From Candidatus Blastococcus massiliensis AP3 (lineage in GTDB: Bacteria > Actinomycetota > Actinomycetes > Mycobacteriales > Geodermatophilaceae), in the NCBI RefSeq assembly GCF_000582785.1, contig NZ_HG931173.1:85460-130043 (forward strand): a DNA stretch of 44,584 bases, given 5' to 3'. The notes beneath the pieces were generated by a model. The model saw only the letters and a list, made by a program, of their open reading frames with translations. It searched no databases and had not been told where the DNA came from. The translations under genes were made by a program, and so were the position numbers. Below are positions 28,467-36,545 of this stretch, piece by piece. Each line of letters begins with the position of its first letter. The stretch's first letter is position 1.

Positions 28467-31141
28467 CTCCCTGTGGCGGCCGCAACCGCCGACTCGCCGG
28501 CCTGCAGCGCGGCGGGGATGCCCGCCGCGTCGGTGCCGCCGCCCTGGGCGACGTCTGCTTTTCCGCCACCTCGACCGCCGACGGGGCCCGCCGCGGCCTT
28601 CAACACGTCGTTCGCGGACAGACCCTGCGCCAGCGCGGCCTGGTTCAGCGCCGCCACGAGAGCCACCTTGCCACCGGCGTCCGAAGCCAGCAGCACGACG
28701 GCCGGACGGTCGCCCAGCCGGCCGCGGACGTCGAGGGCGAGGGTGCGCAGGTCACCGCCGGTGAGACCCGCCGGTGCGCCGGTGACGACGGCGACCCCGC
28801 CGACGTCCCGCGCGGCGCCGGCCAGCTGACCGGCGGCAGCCAGGTTCTGCTGGCTGCGCAGCTCGGCCAGCTCGCGGTCGACGTCGCGCAGCCGGGACAG
28901 CATGCCGCTGACCCGCTCGACCAGCCCGTCCTGCGGGGCCTTGAGCAGCTCGGCGAGCTGGCGGACGAGGTCGCGCTCGCGGGCGAGGTAGCGGAAGCCC
29001 TCGAGCCCCACGACCGCCTCGACGCGGCGGGACCCCGAGCCGACCGAGGACTCGCCGGTCAGTGCCAGCGTGCCGATCTGCGCGCTGCCGCGGACATGGG
29101 TGCCACCGCACAGCTCGCGGGACCACGGCCCGCCGATCTCGACGACGCGGACCTGCTCGCCGTAGGTCTCCCCGAACAGCGCGAGCGCACCGAACGCCTG
29201 GGCCTCGGGCAGCGTCATCCACGAGGCGCTCACCGCGTGGTCGGCGCGGACTGCGGCGTTGGCGACGTCCTCGATGTCGCTGCGCTGCTGCTGGGTCAGC
29301 GCGCCCTGCCAGGCGAAGTCCAGCCGCAGGTAGCCCGGGCGGTTGTAGGAGCCGGACTGCAGCGCCTGCGGGCCGAGCACCTGGCGCAGCGCCGCATGCA
29401 CGACGTGGGTGCCCGAGTGCGCCTGGCACGCCGAGAGCCGCCACTCGCGGTCGACCTCCGCGGTGAGCTCGGCCCCTTCGGTCAGCTCGCCCTCGAGGAC
29501 GCGGACCTGGTGGGCGACCAGGCCCTTGACCGGGCGCTGCACGTCGATGACCTCGGCGCGGCCGCCGTCCCAGATGAGGAAGCCGGCGTCGGCGACCTGA
29601 CCACCGGACTCGGCGTAGAAGGGCGTGCGGTCGAGGACCACGCGGGTGATCTCGCCGGGGCCGGCCGGTCGCGGCGCGGCGTCGTCGTCGCCCTCGGCGA
29701 CGAGGCCGAGCACCCGGGAGTCGGTGCGCAGCGTCTCGTAGGCCTGCCAGTCGGTGGGCCCGTGCTCGCCGAGCAGCCGCCGGTAGGCCAGCACGTCGAC
29801 CGATCCGGTCTTCTTCGCCCGGGCGTCGGCGCGGGCGCGGTCGCGCTGCTCCTTCATGAGCGCGCGGAAGCCGTCCTCGTCGACGACGACGCCCTGCTCG
29901 GCGGCCATCTCCAGGGTGACGTCGATCGGGAAGCCGTAGGTGTCGTGCAGGCTGAACGCCTGCTCGCCGGAGAGCGTCGGGGTGCCGGCCCGCTTGGCCT
30001 GCTGCACAGCGGTGTCGAACAGCGCCGTCCCCGAGGTGAGGGTGCGGCGGAACGCCTCCTCTTCCGCGTAGGCGATCGCGGAGATGCGGTCGAAGTCGGT
30101 GGCCAGCTCCGGGTAGCTGGCGCTCATCGCGTCCCGGGACACCGGCAGCAGCTCCGGCAGGGTCGCCGCCTCGACACCGAGCAGCTTCATCGAGCGGACG
30201 GCGCGGCGGAGCAGCCGGCGGAGGATGTAGCCGCGGCCCTCGTTGCCCGGCGTGATGCCGTCGCCGATGAGCATGAGCCCGCTGCGCACGTGGTCGGCGA
30301 CCACGCGCAGCCGGACGTCGTCGTCGTGGTCCTTGCCGTACCGGATGCCGGCGAGGTCCGCGGCCCGGTGCAGCACCGGGGCGACCTCGTCGATCTCGTA
30401 GAGGTTGTCCACGCCCTGCAGCAGGTAGGCCACCCGCTCCAGCCCCATGCCGGTGTCGATGCTCTTCATGGGCAGGTCGCCGACGATGCGGAACTCCTCC
30501 TTGCTCCGCACGTCGTCGAGCTCGTACTGCATGAACACGAGGTTCCAGATCTCGAGGAACCGGTCCTCGTCGACCACCGGGCCACCGTCCCGGCCGTGCT
30601 CGGGCCCGCGGTCCACGTAGATCTCGCTGCACGGGCCGCCCGGGCCCGGCTGGCCGGTGTGCCAGTAGTTGTCCTTGCGGTCGCGCCGCTGGATCCGCTC
30701 GTCGGGCAGCCCGGCGATGCGCTTCCACGCGTCGGCGGCCTCGTCGTCGTCCAGGTAGACCGTGACCCAGATCTTCTCCGGGTCGAAGCCGAGCCCGCCG
30801 TCGTCGACCGTGCCGGTGATCAGGTCCCAGGCGTGCTGGATCGCGCCTTCCTTGAAGTAGTCGCCGAAGGAGAAGTTGCCGTTCATCTGGAAGAACGTGC
30901 CGTGGCGCGTGGTCTTGCCGACCTCTTCGATGTCGAGGGTGCGCACGCACTTCTGCACGCTGGTGGCCCGCGGGTAGGGAGCGGGCTCGCGGCCGGTCAG
31001 GTACGGGATGAACGGCACCATCCCGGCCACCGTGAACAGCAGCGACGGGTCCGGCGACACCAGCGACGCGCTGGGGACGACGGTGTGGCCGCGGGAGGCG
31101 AAGTGCTCCAGGAAGCGGCGGCGGATCTCGGCGGTCTGCAT
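28463..31141 (-). CDS. alaS: Alanyl-tRNA synthetase
   Basis: An 892-residue class II synthetase of full length. The catalytic core begins TAEIRRRFLEHFASRGHTVV; FFQMNGNFSFGDYFKEGAI is the conserved motif. The editing domain carries the zinc motif HSGTHVVH and the ELCGGTHVRGSAQ segment, and the C-Ala domain ends the protein. The start is ATG at 31141 (MQTAEIRRRF); the open frame further upstream overlaps the DUF6167 gene and is not family-like. The ribosome site is weak. No T-box-like leader was seen. Confidence 0.97.
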   Translation of the reverse strand: MQTAEIRRRFLEHFASRGHTVVPSASLVSPDPSLLFTVAGMVPFIPYLTGREPAPYPRATSVQKCVRTLDIEEVGKTTRHGTFFQMNGNFSFGDYFKEGAIQHAWDLITGTVDDGGLGFDPEKIWVTVYLDDDEAADAWKRIAGLPDERIQRRDRKDNYWHTGQPGPGGPCSEIYVDRGPEHGRDGGPVVDEDRFLEIWNLVFMQYELDDVRSKEEFRIVGDLPMKSIDTGMGLERVAYLLQGVDNLYEIDEVAPVLHRAADLAGIRYGKDHDDDVRLRVVADHVRSGLMLIGDGITPGNEGRGYILRRLLRRAVRSMKLLGVEAATLPELLPVSRDAMSASYPELATDFDRISAIAYAEEEAFRRTLTSGTALFDTAVQQAKRAGTPTLSGEQAFSLHDTYGFPIDVTLEMAAEQGVVVDEDGFRALMKEQRDRARADARAKKTGSVDVLAYRRLLGEHGPTDWQAYETLRTDSRVLGLVAEGDDDAAPRPAGPGEITRVVLDRTPFYAESGGQVADAGFLIWDGGRAEVIDVQRPVKGLVAHQVRVLEGELTEGAELTAEVDREWRLSACQAHSGTHVVHAALRQVLGPQALQSGSYNRPGYLRLDFAWQGALTQQQRSDIEDVANAAVRADHAVSASWMTLPEAQAFGALALFGETYGEQVRVVEIGGPWSRELCGGTHVRGSAQIGTLALTGESSVGSGSRRVEAVVGLEGFRYLARERDLVRQLAELLKAPQDGLVERVSGMLSRLRDVDRELAELRSQQNLAAAGQLAGAARDVGGVAVVTGAPAGLTGGDLRTLALDVRGRLGDRPAVVLLASDAGGKVALVAALNQAALAQGLSANDVLKAAAGPVGGRGGGKADVAQGGGTDAAGIPAALQAGESAVAAATGR

Positions 31142-31202
31142 CAGGTCTTCTCGGTCTCGGCGGACGGAGCCGGGGAGGTGGTCGGACGTCCCCGGCGGCA
31201 GG

Positions 31203-31481
31203 TCAGGAAGGGGTGGCGCGGCGACCGGGCAGCGAGACCTGGTCGCCGGCGGGCAGCGGCGCGTCCAGTCCGGTGCCGGCGCGCAGCTCCTGCTCGCGCT
31301 CGGCCATCGCGTCGCGGACGTCCGCGCCGAAGTCACCGATCGCGTCGGCGAGGTCGCGCAGTCCTTCGGCGATCGAGGCGCCGATGCCCGCGGGGGTCAT
31401 CTTCTCGGCCGCCTGGGACAGCTTGCGGACGACGAGCGCGCCGATGGTGATGCCCATGGCCAGCCAGAACAGCCGGCGCAT
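31203..31481 (-). CDS. DUF6167 family small membrane protein
   Basis: A 92-residue protein with one N-terminal hydrophobic segment (RLFWLAMGITIGALVVRKL) followed by an amphipathic helical region (GASIAEGLRDLADAIGDFGADVRDAMAERE). It resembles the small conserved protein found between alaS and the DUF948 gene in many Actinobacteria. Function is unknown. The ATG at 31481 overlaps the DUF948 stop by one base (TGATG). Confidence 0.85.
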   Translation of the reverse strand: MRRLFWLAMGITIGALVVRKLSQAAEKMTPAGIGASIAEGLRDLADAIGDFGADVRDAMAEREQELRAGTGLDAPLPAGDQVSLPGRRATPS

Positions 31482-31906
31482 CAGGCGGCCCGCCGGGCGG
31501 CACGACGCGCGCGGCGCGCGTCCTTGTCCCTGCGCGCGGCCTCGGCGATCGCCTCGCCCTCGCGCTTCTTGCGGGTGGCGCTACGGACCCCGTAGGAGAA
31601 GGCGGCGACCTTGATCAGCGGGCTGCCCAGGGTGGCGGCGACCACGCTGGTCAGCGCGGCGACGTTGCTCGACACGTTGGCGGCGTTGCCGGTGATGTCG
31701 TCCACGCGCTCGAGGTTGCTGTTCACGTGGGTCACCGTCGTGCTCGCCTGGGTGAGGATCGGCGCGCTCTGCTCACGGACCTGGCGGATGGTCAGCGTCG
31801 TCTCGTCGAGGGTGCGGCCCAGCTTGAGCAGCGGGACGGCGACCAGCACCACCAGCAGCACCAACGCACCGGCCGCTACCAGCCCGGCGATCTCTCCTGC
31901 GGACAC
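31481..31906 (-). CDS. DUF948 domain-containing protein
   Basis: A 141-residue protein with one N-terminal membrane helix (GLVAAGALVLLVVLVAVPLL), then a helical coiled-coil-like region (TLDETTLTIRQVREQSAPILTQ and THVNSNLERVDDITGNA) typical of DUF948, and a very basic tail ([14 protein letters not shown]). Function is unknown. GTG at 31906 has AGGAG 6 nt upstream. It is the first gene of the alaS transcript, and the spacing suggests the promoter lies in 31907-32042. Confidence 0.87.
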   Translation of the reverse strand: MSAGEIAGLVAAGALVLLVVLVAVPLLKLGRTLDETTLTIRQVREQSAPILTQASTTVTHVNSNLERVDDITGNAANVSSNVAALTSVVAATLGSPLIKVAAFSYGVRSATRKKREGEAIAEAARRDKDARRARRAARRAA

Positions 31907-31947
31907 ACGTGCTCCTGTTCTCGAGTCTCTCTGCGACCGGCTGCTCG

Positions 31948-31983
31948 CCCCGGTGCTGCCGGGGAACCGGGCGGTCTGCCCGG
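31948..31983 (-). terminator. Tandem hairpins after rarA
   Basis: Two adjacent perfect 6-bp stems, CCCCGG/CCGGGG (31948-31964) and CCGGGC/GCCCGG (31967-31983), each with a 5-nt loop, lie 60-95 nt after the rarA stop. They may terminate rarA transcription. A possible -10 (TACTGT, 31996-31991) for the DUF948-alaS operon lies just upstream of them on the minus strand, in which case the hairpins would be in its leader. Confidence 0.4.
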
Positions 31984-32042
31984 AGTGGTCACAGTAGCCG
32001 CGGGGCCGGTCGGCCGTTCCCGTTCCTCCATCGGCAGTCCCG

Positions 32043-33380
32043 TCAGCGGGTGCGCCGGATGATCGCCCGCAGTTTCGCCAGCCGCTCCCCCAGCCGTGCC
32101 TCGGCGCCCCTGGTCGTGGGGCGGTAGTAGTCCTTCCCCACCAGCGCGTCGGGCGGGTACTGCTGCGGGACGACGCCGTCGGGGTGGCTGTGCGGGTACA
32201 CGTAGGTCGTCGCGTTGCCCAGTTTCTTCGCGCCGGCGTAGTGCCCGTCGCGCAGCCCCGGCGGCACCGGGCCCGCGAGGCCGGCCCGCACGTCGGCGAC
32301 CGACTCCCCCATCGCCCTGGTCACCGCGTTGGACTTCGGCGAGGTGGCGAGGTGGACGACGGCCTGGGCGAGCGGGAAGTGGCCCTCGGGCATGCCGATG
32401 AAGGCGACGGCGTCGGCGGCGGCGACGGCGGTGAGCAGCGCGGTCGGATCGGCCATGCCGATGTCCTCGCTCGCGGAGATGACCAGCCGCCGCGCGATGA
32501 ACCGGGGGTCCTCCCCCGCCTCCACCATGCGGGCCAGGTAGTGCAGCGCGGCGTCCACGTCGCTGCCGCGGATGCTCTTGATCAGCGCGCTGGCGACGTC
32601 GTAGTGCTGGTCGCCCTGCCGGTCGTAGCGCACCGCGGCCTGCGCGACCGCCGTCTCCAGGGTGGCGAGGTCGATCTCGGTCGCCCCGACGGCCTGCGCC
32701 GCACCGGCGCCGGACTCCAGCGCGGTGAGCGCCTTGCGGCCGTCCCCGCCCGCGACCCGGACCAGGTGTTCCTCTGCTTCGGCGCTCAGCGTCACGGCGC
32801 CGTCGAGCCCGCGGTCGCTGGTGAGCGCGCGGTGCAGCAGCGTCCGGACGTCGTCGTCCTCCAGGGGTTGCAGCGCAAGCACCAGGCTGCGGGACAGCAG
32901 CGGGCTGACCACGGAGAAGAAGGGGTTCTCGGTGGTGGCGGCGATGAGGCTGACGATCCGGTCCTCGACCGCGGACAGCAGGCTGTCCTGCTGGGTCTTG
33001 GAGAAGCGGTGCACCTCGTCGATGAACAGGACGGTGCGGCGGCCGGAGAAGGTCAGCTCGCGCTTGGCGCTCTGGATGACCGCCCGCACCTCCTTCACCC
33101 CCGAGTCCAGTGCGGACAGCTGGACGAACTGGCGCTTGGTGGCCAGGGAGATCACGTGCGCCAGGGTGGTCTTGCCGGTGCCGGGCGGGCCGTAGAGGAC
33201 CAGCGACATCGGCTCGTCGGACTCGACCAGCCGGCGCAGCGGCGCCCGGTCGCCGAGCAGGTGCTGCTGACCGACGACCTCGTCGAGCGAACGCGGCCGC
33301 ATGCGCACGGCCAGCGGGGCGCCGGGGTCGACGACCGGGGCGCCGTCCTCACCCGGTGCAGGGTCGAACAGCGATGTCAC
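32043..33380 (-). CDS. rarA: Replication-associated AAA+ ATPase RarA (MgsA/WRNIP1 family)
   Basis: A 445-residue protein acting at stalled replication forks. Walker A is GPPGTGKTT (64-72), Walker [11 protein letters not shown] (117-126), sensor 1 AATTENP. The C-terminal tetramerisation part ([36 protein letters not shown]) and [21 protein letters not shown] are family-typical. GTG at 33380 has GAGGAC upstream. The leader contains the 29-nt repeat (33416-33444). It is divergent from the aldo/keto reductase gene. Confidence 0.95.
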   Translation of the reverse strand: MTSLFDPAPGEDGAPVVDPGAPLAVRMRPRSLDEVVGQQHLLGDRAPLRRLVESDEPMSLVLYGPPGTGKTTLAHVISLATKRQFVQLSALDSGVKEVRAVIQSAKRELTFSGRRTVLFIDEVHRFSKTQQDSLLSAVEDRIVSLIAATTENPFFSVVSPLLSRSLVLALQPLEDDDVRTLLHRALTSDRGLDGAVTLSAEAEEHLVRVAGGDGRKALTALESGAGAAQAVGATEIDLATLETAVAQAAVRYDRQGDQHYDVASALIKSIRGSDVDAALHYLARMVEAGEDPRFIARRLVISASEDIGMADPTALLTAVAAADAVAFIGMPEGHFPLAQAVVHLATSPKSNAVTRAMGESVADVRAGLAGPVPPGLRDGHYAGAKKLGNATTYVYPHSHPDGVVPQQYPPDALVGKDYYRPTTRGAEARLGERLAKLRAIIRRTR

Positions 33381-33415
33381 GGGGTCCTCGGTTCGCTACC
33401 GCGGCGGGCTCCGCT

Positions 33416-33444
33416 CCTCGCTCGTTCCTCGCTGCGATGCTCAC
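33416..33444 (-). repeat. 29-nt dispersed repeat upstream of rarA
   Basis: Identical over 29 nt to 12691-12719 and in the same orientation relative to the downstream gene. It ends 35 nt before the rarA start codon (39 nt for carA). It occupies the rarA/aldo-keto-reductase divergent gap. Confidence 0.85.
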
Positions 33445-33495
33445 CCGCCTGTCCACTCACGGTTGCGACGCTACCCGCGGGGCACGACACCCTCC

Positions 33496-34350
33496 GTGCA
33501 GCAGCGACGCATCGGGGACAGGGCGGTTGGCGCCATCGGACTGGGTGCCATGCCCCTGTCGACGAAGGATCCGCGGCCCTCGCGCGAGGAGGCCATCGGC
33601 GTGGTGCACGCCGCCCTCGACGCCGGGGTGACGCTGATCGACACCGCCGACGCGTACTCCCGCGACGAGGCGGAGTTCGGGCACAACGAGGAGCTGGTGG
33701 CCGAGGCGCTGCGTTCCTACGGGTCCCCCGACGTCCTCGTCGCGACCAAGGGCGGGCACACCCGGTCGGGCACCGGCTGGGGGCTGGACGGGACGGAGGC
33801 CTACCTGCGGCGGGCGTGCGAGGACTCGCTCCGCCGGCTCGGGGTCGAGGCGATCGGGCTCTACCAGTTCCATAGGCCAGACCCTGCGACGCCGTGGGAG
33901 GAGTCGATGGGCGCGCTCCGGTCGCTGGCCGACGACGGGCTCGTGCGGATGGTGGGGGTGTCGAACGCCGACGTCGCGCAGATCGACGCCGCCCGCTCGA
34001 TCGTCGGCGCCGCCTTCGTGAGCGTGCAGAACCAGTTCTCGCCCGGCTGGCGGTCCTCGGCCGGCGAGCTGGCGCACTGCGCGGCGCACGGGCTGGCGTT
34101 CCTGCCGTGGAGCCCGTTCGGCGGGGTGTCGGCCGCCGGGTCGCTGGACTCGGCAGCCCCCGCCTTCGCCGAGGTGGCGGCGGAACTGGGCGTCTCGGTG
34201 TACCGGGTCACGCTGGCGTGGCACCTCGCGCAGGCCGACGTCGTCGTCCCCATCCCCGGCGCCTCCCGGGCGGCGTCGATCCAGGACTCGGCCGCCGCCG
34301 CCGACCTGCAGCTCACCGACGCCCAGCTCACCCGCCTCGACGCCAGTTGA
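33496..34350 (+). CDS. Aldo/keto reductase
   Basis: A 284-residue NADPH-dependent oxidoreductase of the AKR fold. The catalytic tetrad is visible as Asp49 and Tyr54 (IDTADAY), Lys85 (VATKGG) and His126 (YQFHRPDP). GLGAMPLS and VVPIPGASRAASIQDSAAAA fit the cofactor-binding parts. The GTG at 33496 is the best family start; no ribosome site is evident, so a leaderless start is possible. Its TGA stop is the first three bases of a palindromic repeat (34348-34415), so the native C-terminus may have been altered by that element. The substrate is unknown. Confidence 0.9.
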   Translation: MQQRRIGDRAVGAIGLGAMPLSTKDPRPSREEAIGVVHAALDAGVTLIDTADAYSRDEAEFGHNEELVAEALRSYGSPDVLVATKGGHTRSGTGWGLDGTEAYLRRACEDSLRRLGVEAIGLYQFHRPDPATPWEESMGALRSLADDGLVRMVGVSNADVAQIDAARSIVGAAFVSVQNQFSPGWRSSAGELAHCAAHGLAFLPWSPFGGVSAAGSLDSAAPAFAEVAAELGVSVYRVTLAWHLAQADVVVPIPGASRAASIQDSAAAADLQLTDAQLTRLDAS

Positions 34351-34415
34351 TCATCGGGTGGTTGCCGCTCGCATCGGCGAGTCCGCGCGTGTCTGCGGCA
34401 AGAACTCGATGATCA
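34348..34415 (+). repeat. 68-bp palindromic element, left copy
   Basis: The terminal arms of 21 nt begin TGATCATCG and end CGATGATCA and pair with only two mismatches and one G-T pair around a 26-nt centre. The element is about 87% identical (9 differences in 68) to the reverse complement of 35376-35443. Its first three bases are the stop codon of the aldo/keto reductase gene. Confidence 0.88.
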
Positions 34416-34493
34416 CGGTCCACAGCCGGGCCGGCAGTCCACAGACGCCGCCACGACGGCCGGTATCGCCGTCCGCGGCCGCATCGTGCCGCC

Positions 34494-35378
34494 ATGAGCG
34501 ACAGCGACGACGTCGCACTGGGCCCCGTCTACACGTGGGCGGACGCCCGACGACGCGGAGCTCGCCGGCGCCAGATCTCCGCTGACGGCTCGAGGATCAG
34601 CCGGGGGCTGTACCTGTCGTCGGCGGTCGAGCCTTCGCTGCTGGAGCGCTGCACGGCCTGGTCGGAGCTCCTGCCTGCCGGCGCGGGATTCGGCTTGGAG
34701 ACCGCCGCGGAGCTCTACGGCCTGCCCACCCGCCGTTCGTCCGACGTCCACGTGGTCTCCAGGCCGCTGACGGTGCTCCCGCAACGGCGCGGGCTGCGCA
34801 TGCACATCCGTCAGCTGGCCGACGAGGACATCGTCCCCATGGGCAGCCTCCTCATCACCTCGGCCGCACAGACCTTCCTGGACATGGCCGCCCGGTGCCC
34901 CGCGGCCGAGCTCGTCGTCATCGGCGACGCACTCATGCGCACCCGCCGGCTGACCCGCGAGACCCTCGCGAGCCGTCTCGCGCGCGCTGACCGCGTCCGC
35001 GGCGTCGTCCGGGCACGCGAGTGCGCGCCACTTCTCACGCCCCTCGCGATGTCCCGCCCCGAGAGCCTGATGCGGTACTGGCTGACCACCAGCGAGCTGC
35101 CCGAGCCGGAGGTGCAGATTCCCATCCACGACCGATGGGGCCAGGAGGTGGCCCACGCGGATCTCGGCTATTCGCGGTGGAAACTCGCGCTGGAGTACGA
35201 GGGGCGCCAGCACGCGGACCGGGACCAGTTCGGTCGGGACGTCGACCGGTACTCGCTGATGGCGGCAGACGGCTGGCTGGTCCTCCGATTCGCTGCGCGG
35301 CACGTCAACGGCCCGCTGGTCGTGCTCGATCGGACCCGCCGCGCTCTGCTGAACCGAGGGTGGCGCCCCGACGCGTGA
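34494..35378 (+). CDS. DUF559 (Vsr/PD-(D/E)xK-like) endonuclease-domain protein
   Basis: A 294-residue protein. The N-terminal part (about 10-80) resembles the winged-helix/AbiEi-like start common in actinobacterial DUF559 proteins (VYTWADARRRGARRRQISAD, ISRGLYLSS, GLETAAELYGLPT); a middle segment has VPMGSLLITSAAQTFLDMAAR. The C-terminal part is the DUF559 nuclease fold: SRPESLMRYWL (Glu190), HADLGYSRWKLALEYEG (Asp223, Glu234), then HADRDQFGRDVDRYSLMAADGW. Active-site acids appear intact. The ATG at 34494 lacks a clear ribosome site. The stop TGA is the first triplet of the right palindrome. Its true role (mobility, defence or repair) is unknown. Confidence 0.82.
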   Translation: MSDSDDVALGPVYTWADARRRGARRRQISADGSRISRGLYLSSAVEPSLLERCTAWSELLPAGAGFGLETAAELYGLPTRRSSDVHVVSRPLTVLPQRRGLRMHIRQLADEDIVPMGSLLITSAAQTFLDMAARCPAAELVVIGDALMRTRRLTRETLASRLARADRVRGVVRARECAPLLTPLAMSRPESLMRYWLTTSELPEPEVQIPIHDRWGQEVAHADLGYSRWKLALEYEGRQHADRDQFGRDVDRYSLMAADGWLVLRFAARHVNGPLVVLDRTRRALLNRGWRPDA

Positions 35379-35443
35379 TCATCGGGTTGTTGCCGCAGAC
35401 ACGCGCGAACATGCCGATACGAGCGGCCACAACTCGATGATCA
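35376..35443 (-). repeat. 68-bp palindromic element, right copy
   Basis: Inverted copy of 34348-34415. Its own arms pair over 21 nt with one mismatch and one G-T pair. It starts with the stop codon of the DUF559 gene and ends 7 nt before the convergent aminotransferase stop. It could also serve as a bidirectional terminator between the two convergent genes. Confidence 0.88.
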
Positions 35444-35450
35444 ACTCCGG

Positions 35451-36539
35451 TCAGCGGGCGAGGACCGCCTTCAGGGCCGCCAGCACCAGCGCGACCTTGT
35501 CGGGCGCGGCGTTCGGGCCCATGAGCCCGATCCGCCACACCGACCCGGCGTACGCCCCCGCACCCGCCCCGATCTCGACACCGAAGCGCTCCAGCAGCTC
35601 CCCGCGCACCGCGGCCGAGTCGACGCCGTCCGGCACCTTCACGGTGGTGAGCTCCGGCAGCCGGTGCCCCTCGGCCGCGAACAGCTCCAGCCCGAGCTCG
35701 GCCAGCCCCTCGTGCAGCAGCCGGCCGGCCTCGGCGTGCCGGGCGTACACCGCGTCCAGCCCCTCCTCGAGGATCCGGCCGAGCCCCGCGTGCAGCGCGA
35801 CGACCATCCCCGTCGGCGCGGTGTGGTGGTAGGTGCGCCCGGAACCGGCCGCCTCCCCCGCGTATCCGCCCAGCAGCCCCAGGTCGAGGTACCAGCTCTG
35901 CGGCTTCTCGACCCGCCGCTCCCACGCGCGCTCGTTGATCGTGAACGGCGCGAGCCCGGGCGGGACGCCGAGGCACTTCTGCGAACCCGAGTACGCGAGG
36001 TCCACGCCCCAGTCGTCCAGCCGCACCGGGATGCCGCCGAGCGAGGTGACGCAGTCGGCCAGCAGCAACGCGTCGCCCTTGCCCTCGGCCAGGGGCCGCA
36101 GGTCGGACAGCACGCCGGTCGAGGTCTCCGCGTGCACAGCGGCGATCAGCTTCGGCGCGGGGTGCGCGTCCAGCACCCGGGAGGCGTCGACCGGCTGCCC
36201 CCACTCGTGCTCGACGGCGACGACCTCGGCCCCGCAGCGCGCGGCGACCTCCACCATGCGCTGTCCGAACAGCCCGTTCACCGCGACGACGACGACGTCC
36301 CCCGGGCCGACGGTGTTGACGAACGCCGCCTCCATGCCCGCCGACCCGGTCGCCGAGAGCGGCAGGGTGCGCCGGTTCGCCGTCCCGAACACCTGCCGCA
36401 GCCGCTCGGAGGTCTCGTCGAGGACCTGCAGGAACACCGGGTCGAGGTGCCCCAGCAGCGGGAGGCCGAGCGCGGCCTGGGCCTCCGGGTACGGGTTGGA
36501 CGGGCCGGGGCCGAGCAGGGTGCGGGCGCGCAGAACCAT
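35451..36539 (-). CDS. Alanine-glyoxylate/serine-glyoxylate-type aminotransferase
   Basis: A 362-residue class V PLP aminotransferase. The N-terminal LLGPGPSNPYPEAQAALGLP and GHLDPVFLQVLDE are typical of the AGXT group. The cofactor lysine is Lys188 in YSGSQKCLGVPPGLAP, and the ring-binding Asp162 is in LLADCVTSLGG. HHTAPTGMVVALHAGLGRIL and LTTVKVPDGVDS follow. The specific amino donor cannot be settled from sequence. The ATG at 36539 starts 6 nt after the aspS stop, so it is probably cotranscribed with aspS. Confidence 0.92.
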   Translation of the reverse strand: MVLRARTLLGPGPSNPYPEAQAALGLPLLGHLDPVFLQVLDETSERLRQVFGTANRRTLPLSATGSAGMEAAFVNTVGPGDVVVVAVNGLFGQRMVEVAARCGAEVVAVEHEWGQPVDASRVLDAHPAPKLIAAVHAETSTGVLSDLRPLAEGKGDALLLADCVTSLGGIPVRLDDWGVDLAYSGSQKCLGVPPGLAPFTINERAWERRVEKPQSWYLDLGLLGGYAGEAAGSGRTYHHTAPTGMVVALHAGLGRILEEGLDAVYARHAEAGRLLHEGLAELGLELFAAEGHRLPELTTVKVPDGVDSAAVRGELLERFGVEIGAGAGAYAGSVWRIGLMGPNAAPDKVALVLAALKAVLAR

Positions 36540-36545
36540 GTAGGC

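Larger units (their letters stand above)
34348..35443 (+). mobile_element. Putative 1.1-kb REP-like unit: DUF559 nuclease gene flanked by inverted palindromes
   Basis: The unit consists of the left palindrome (34348-34415), a 78-nt leader, one nuclease-like gene and the right palindrome (35376-35443) in opposite orientation, so it has 68-bp terminal inverted repeats that are themselves palindromic. This is the architecture known for REP-associated tyrosine transposases, but the protein belongs to another nuclease class. No target-site duplication longer than 1-2 nt is visible. That the unit moves is inference. Confidence 0.5.

Noticed and set aside
31142-31202. T-box leader of alaS
   Set aside because: The gap is only 61 nt and lacks a T-box sequence or a terminator/antiterminator pair.
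28346-31450. Plus-strand open frame of about 1030 codons opposite alaS
   Set aside because: Antisense shadow of alaS; no recognisable domain or ribosome site.
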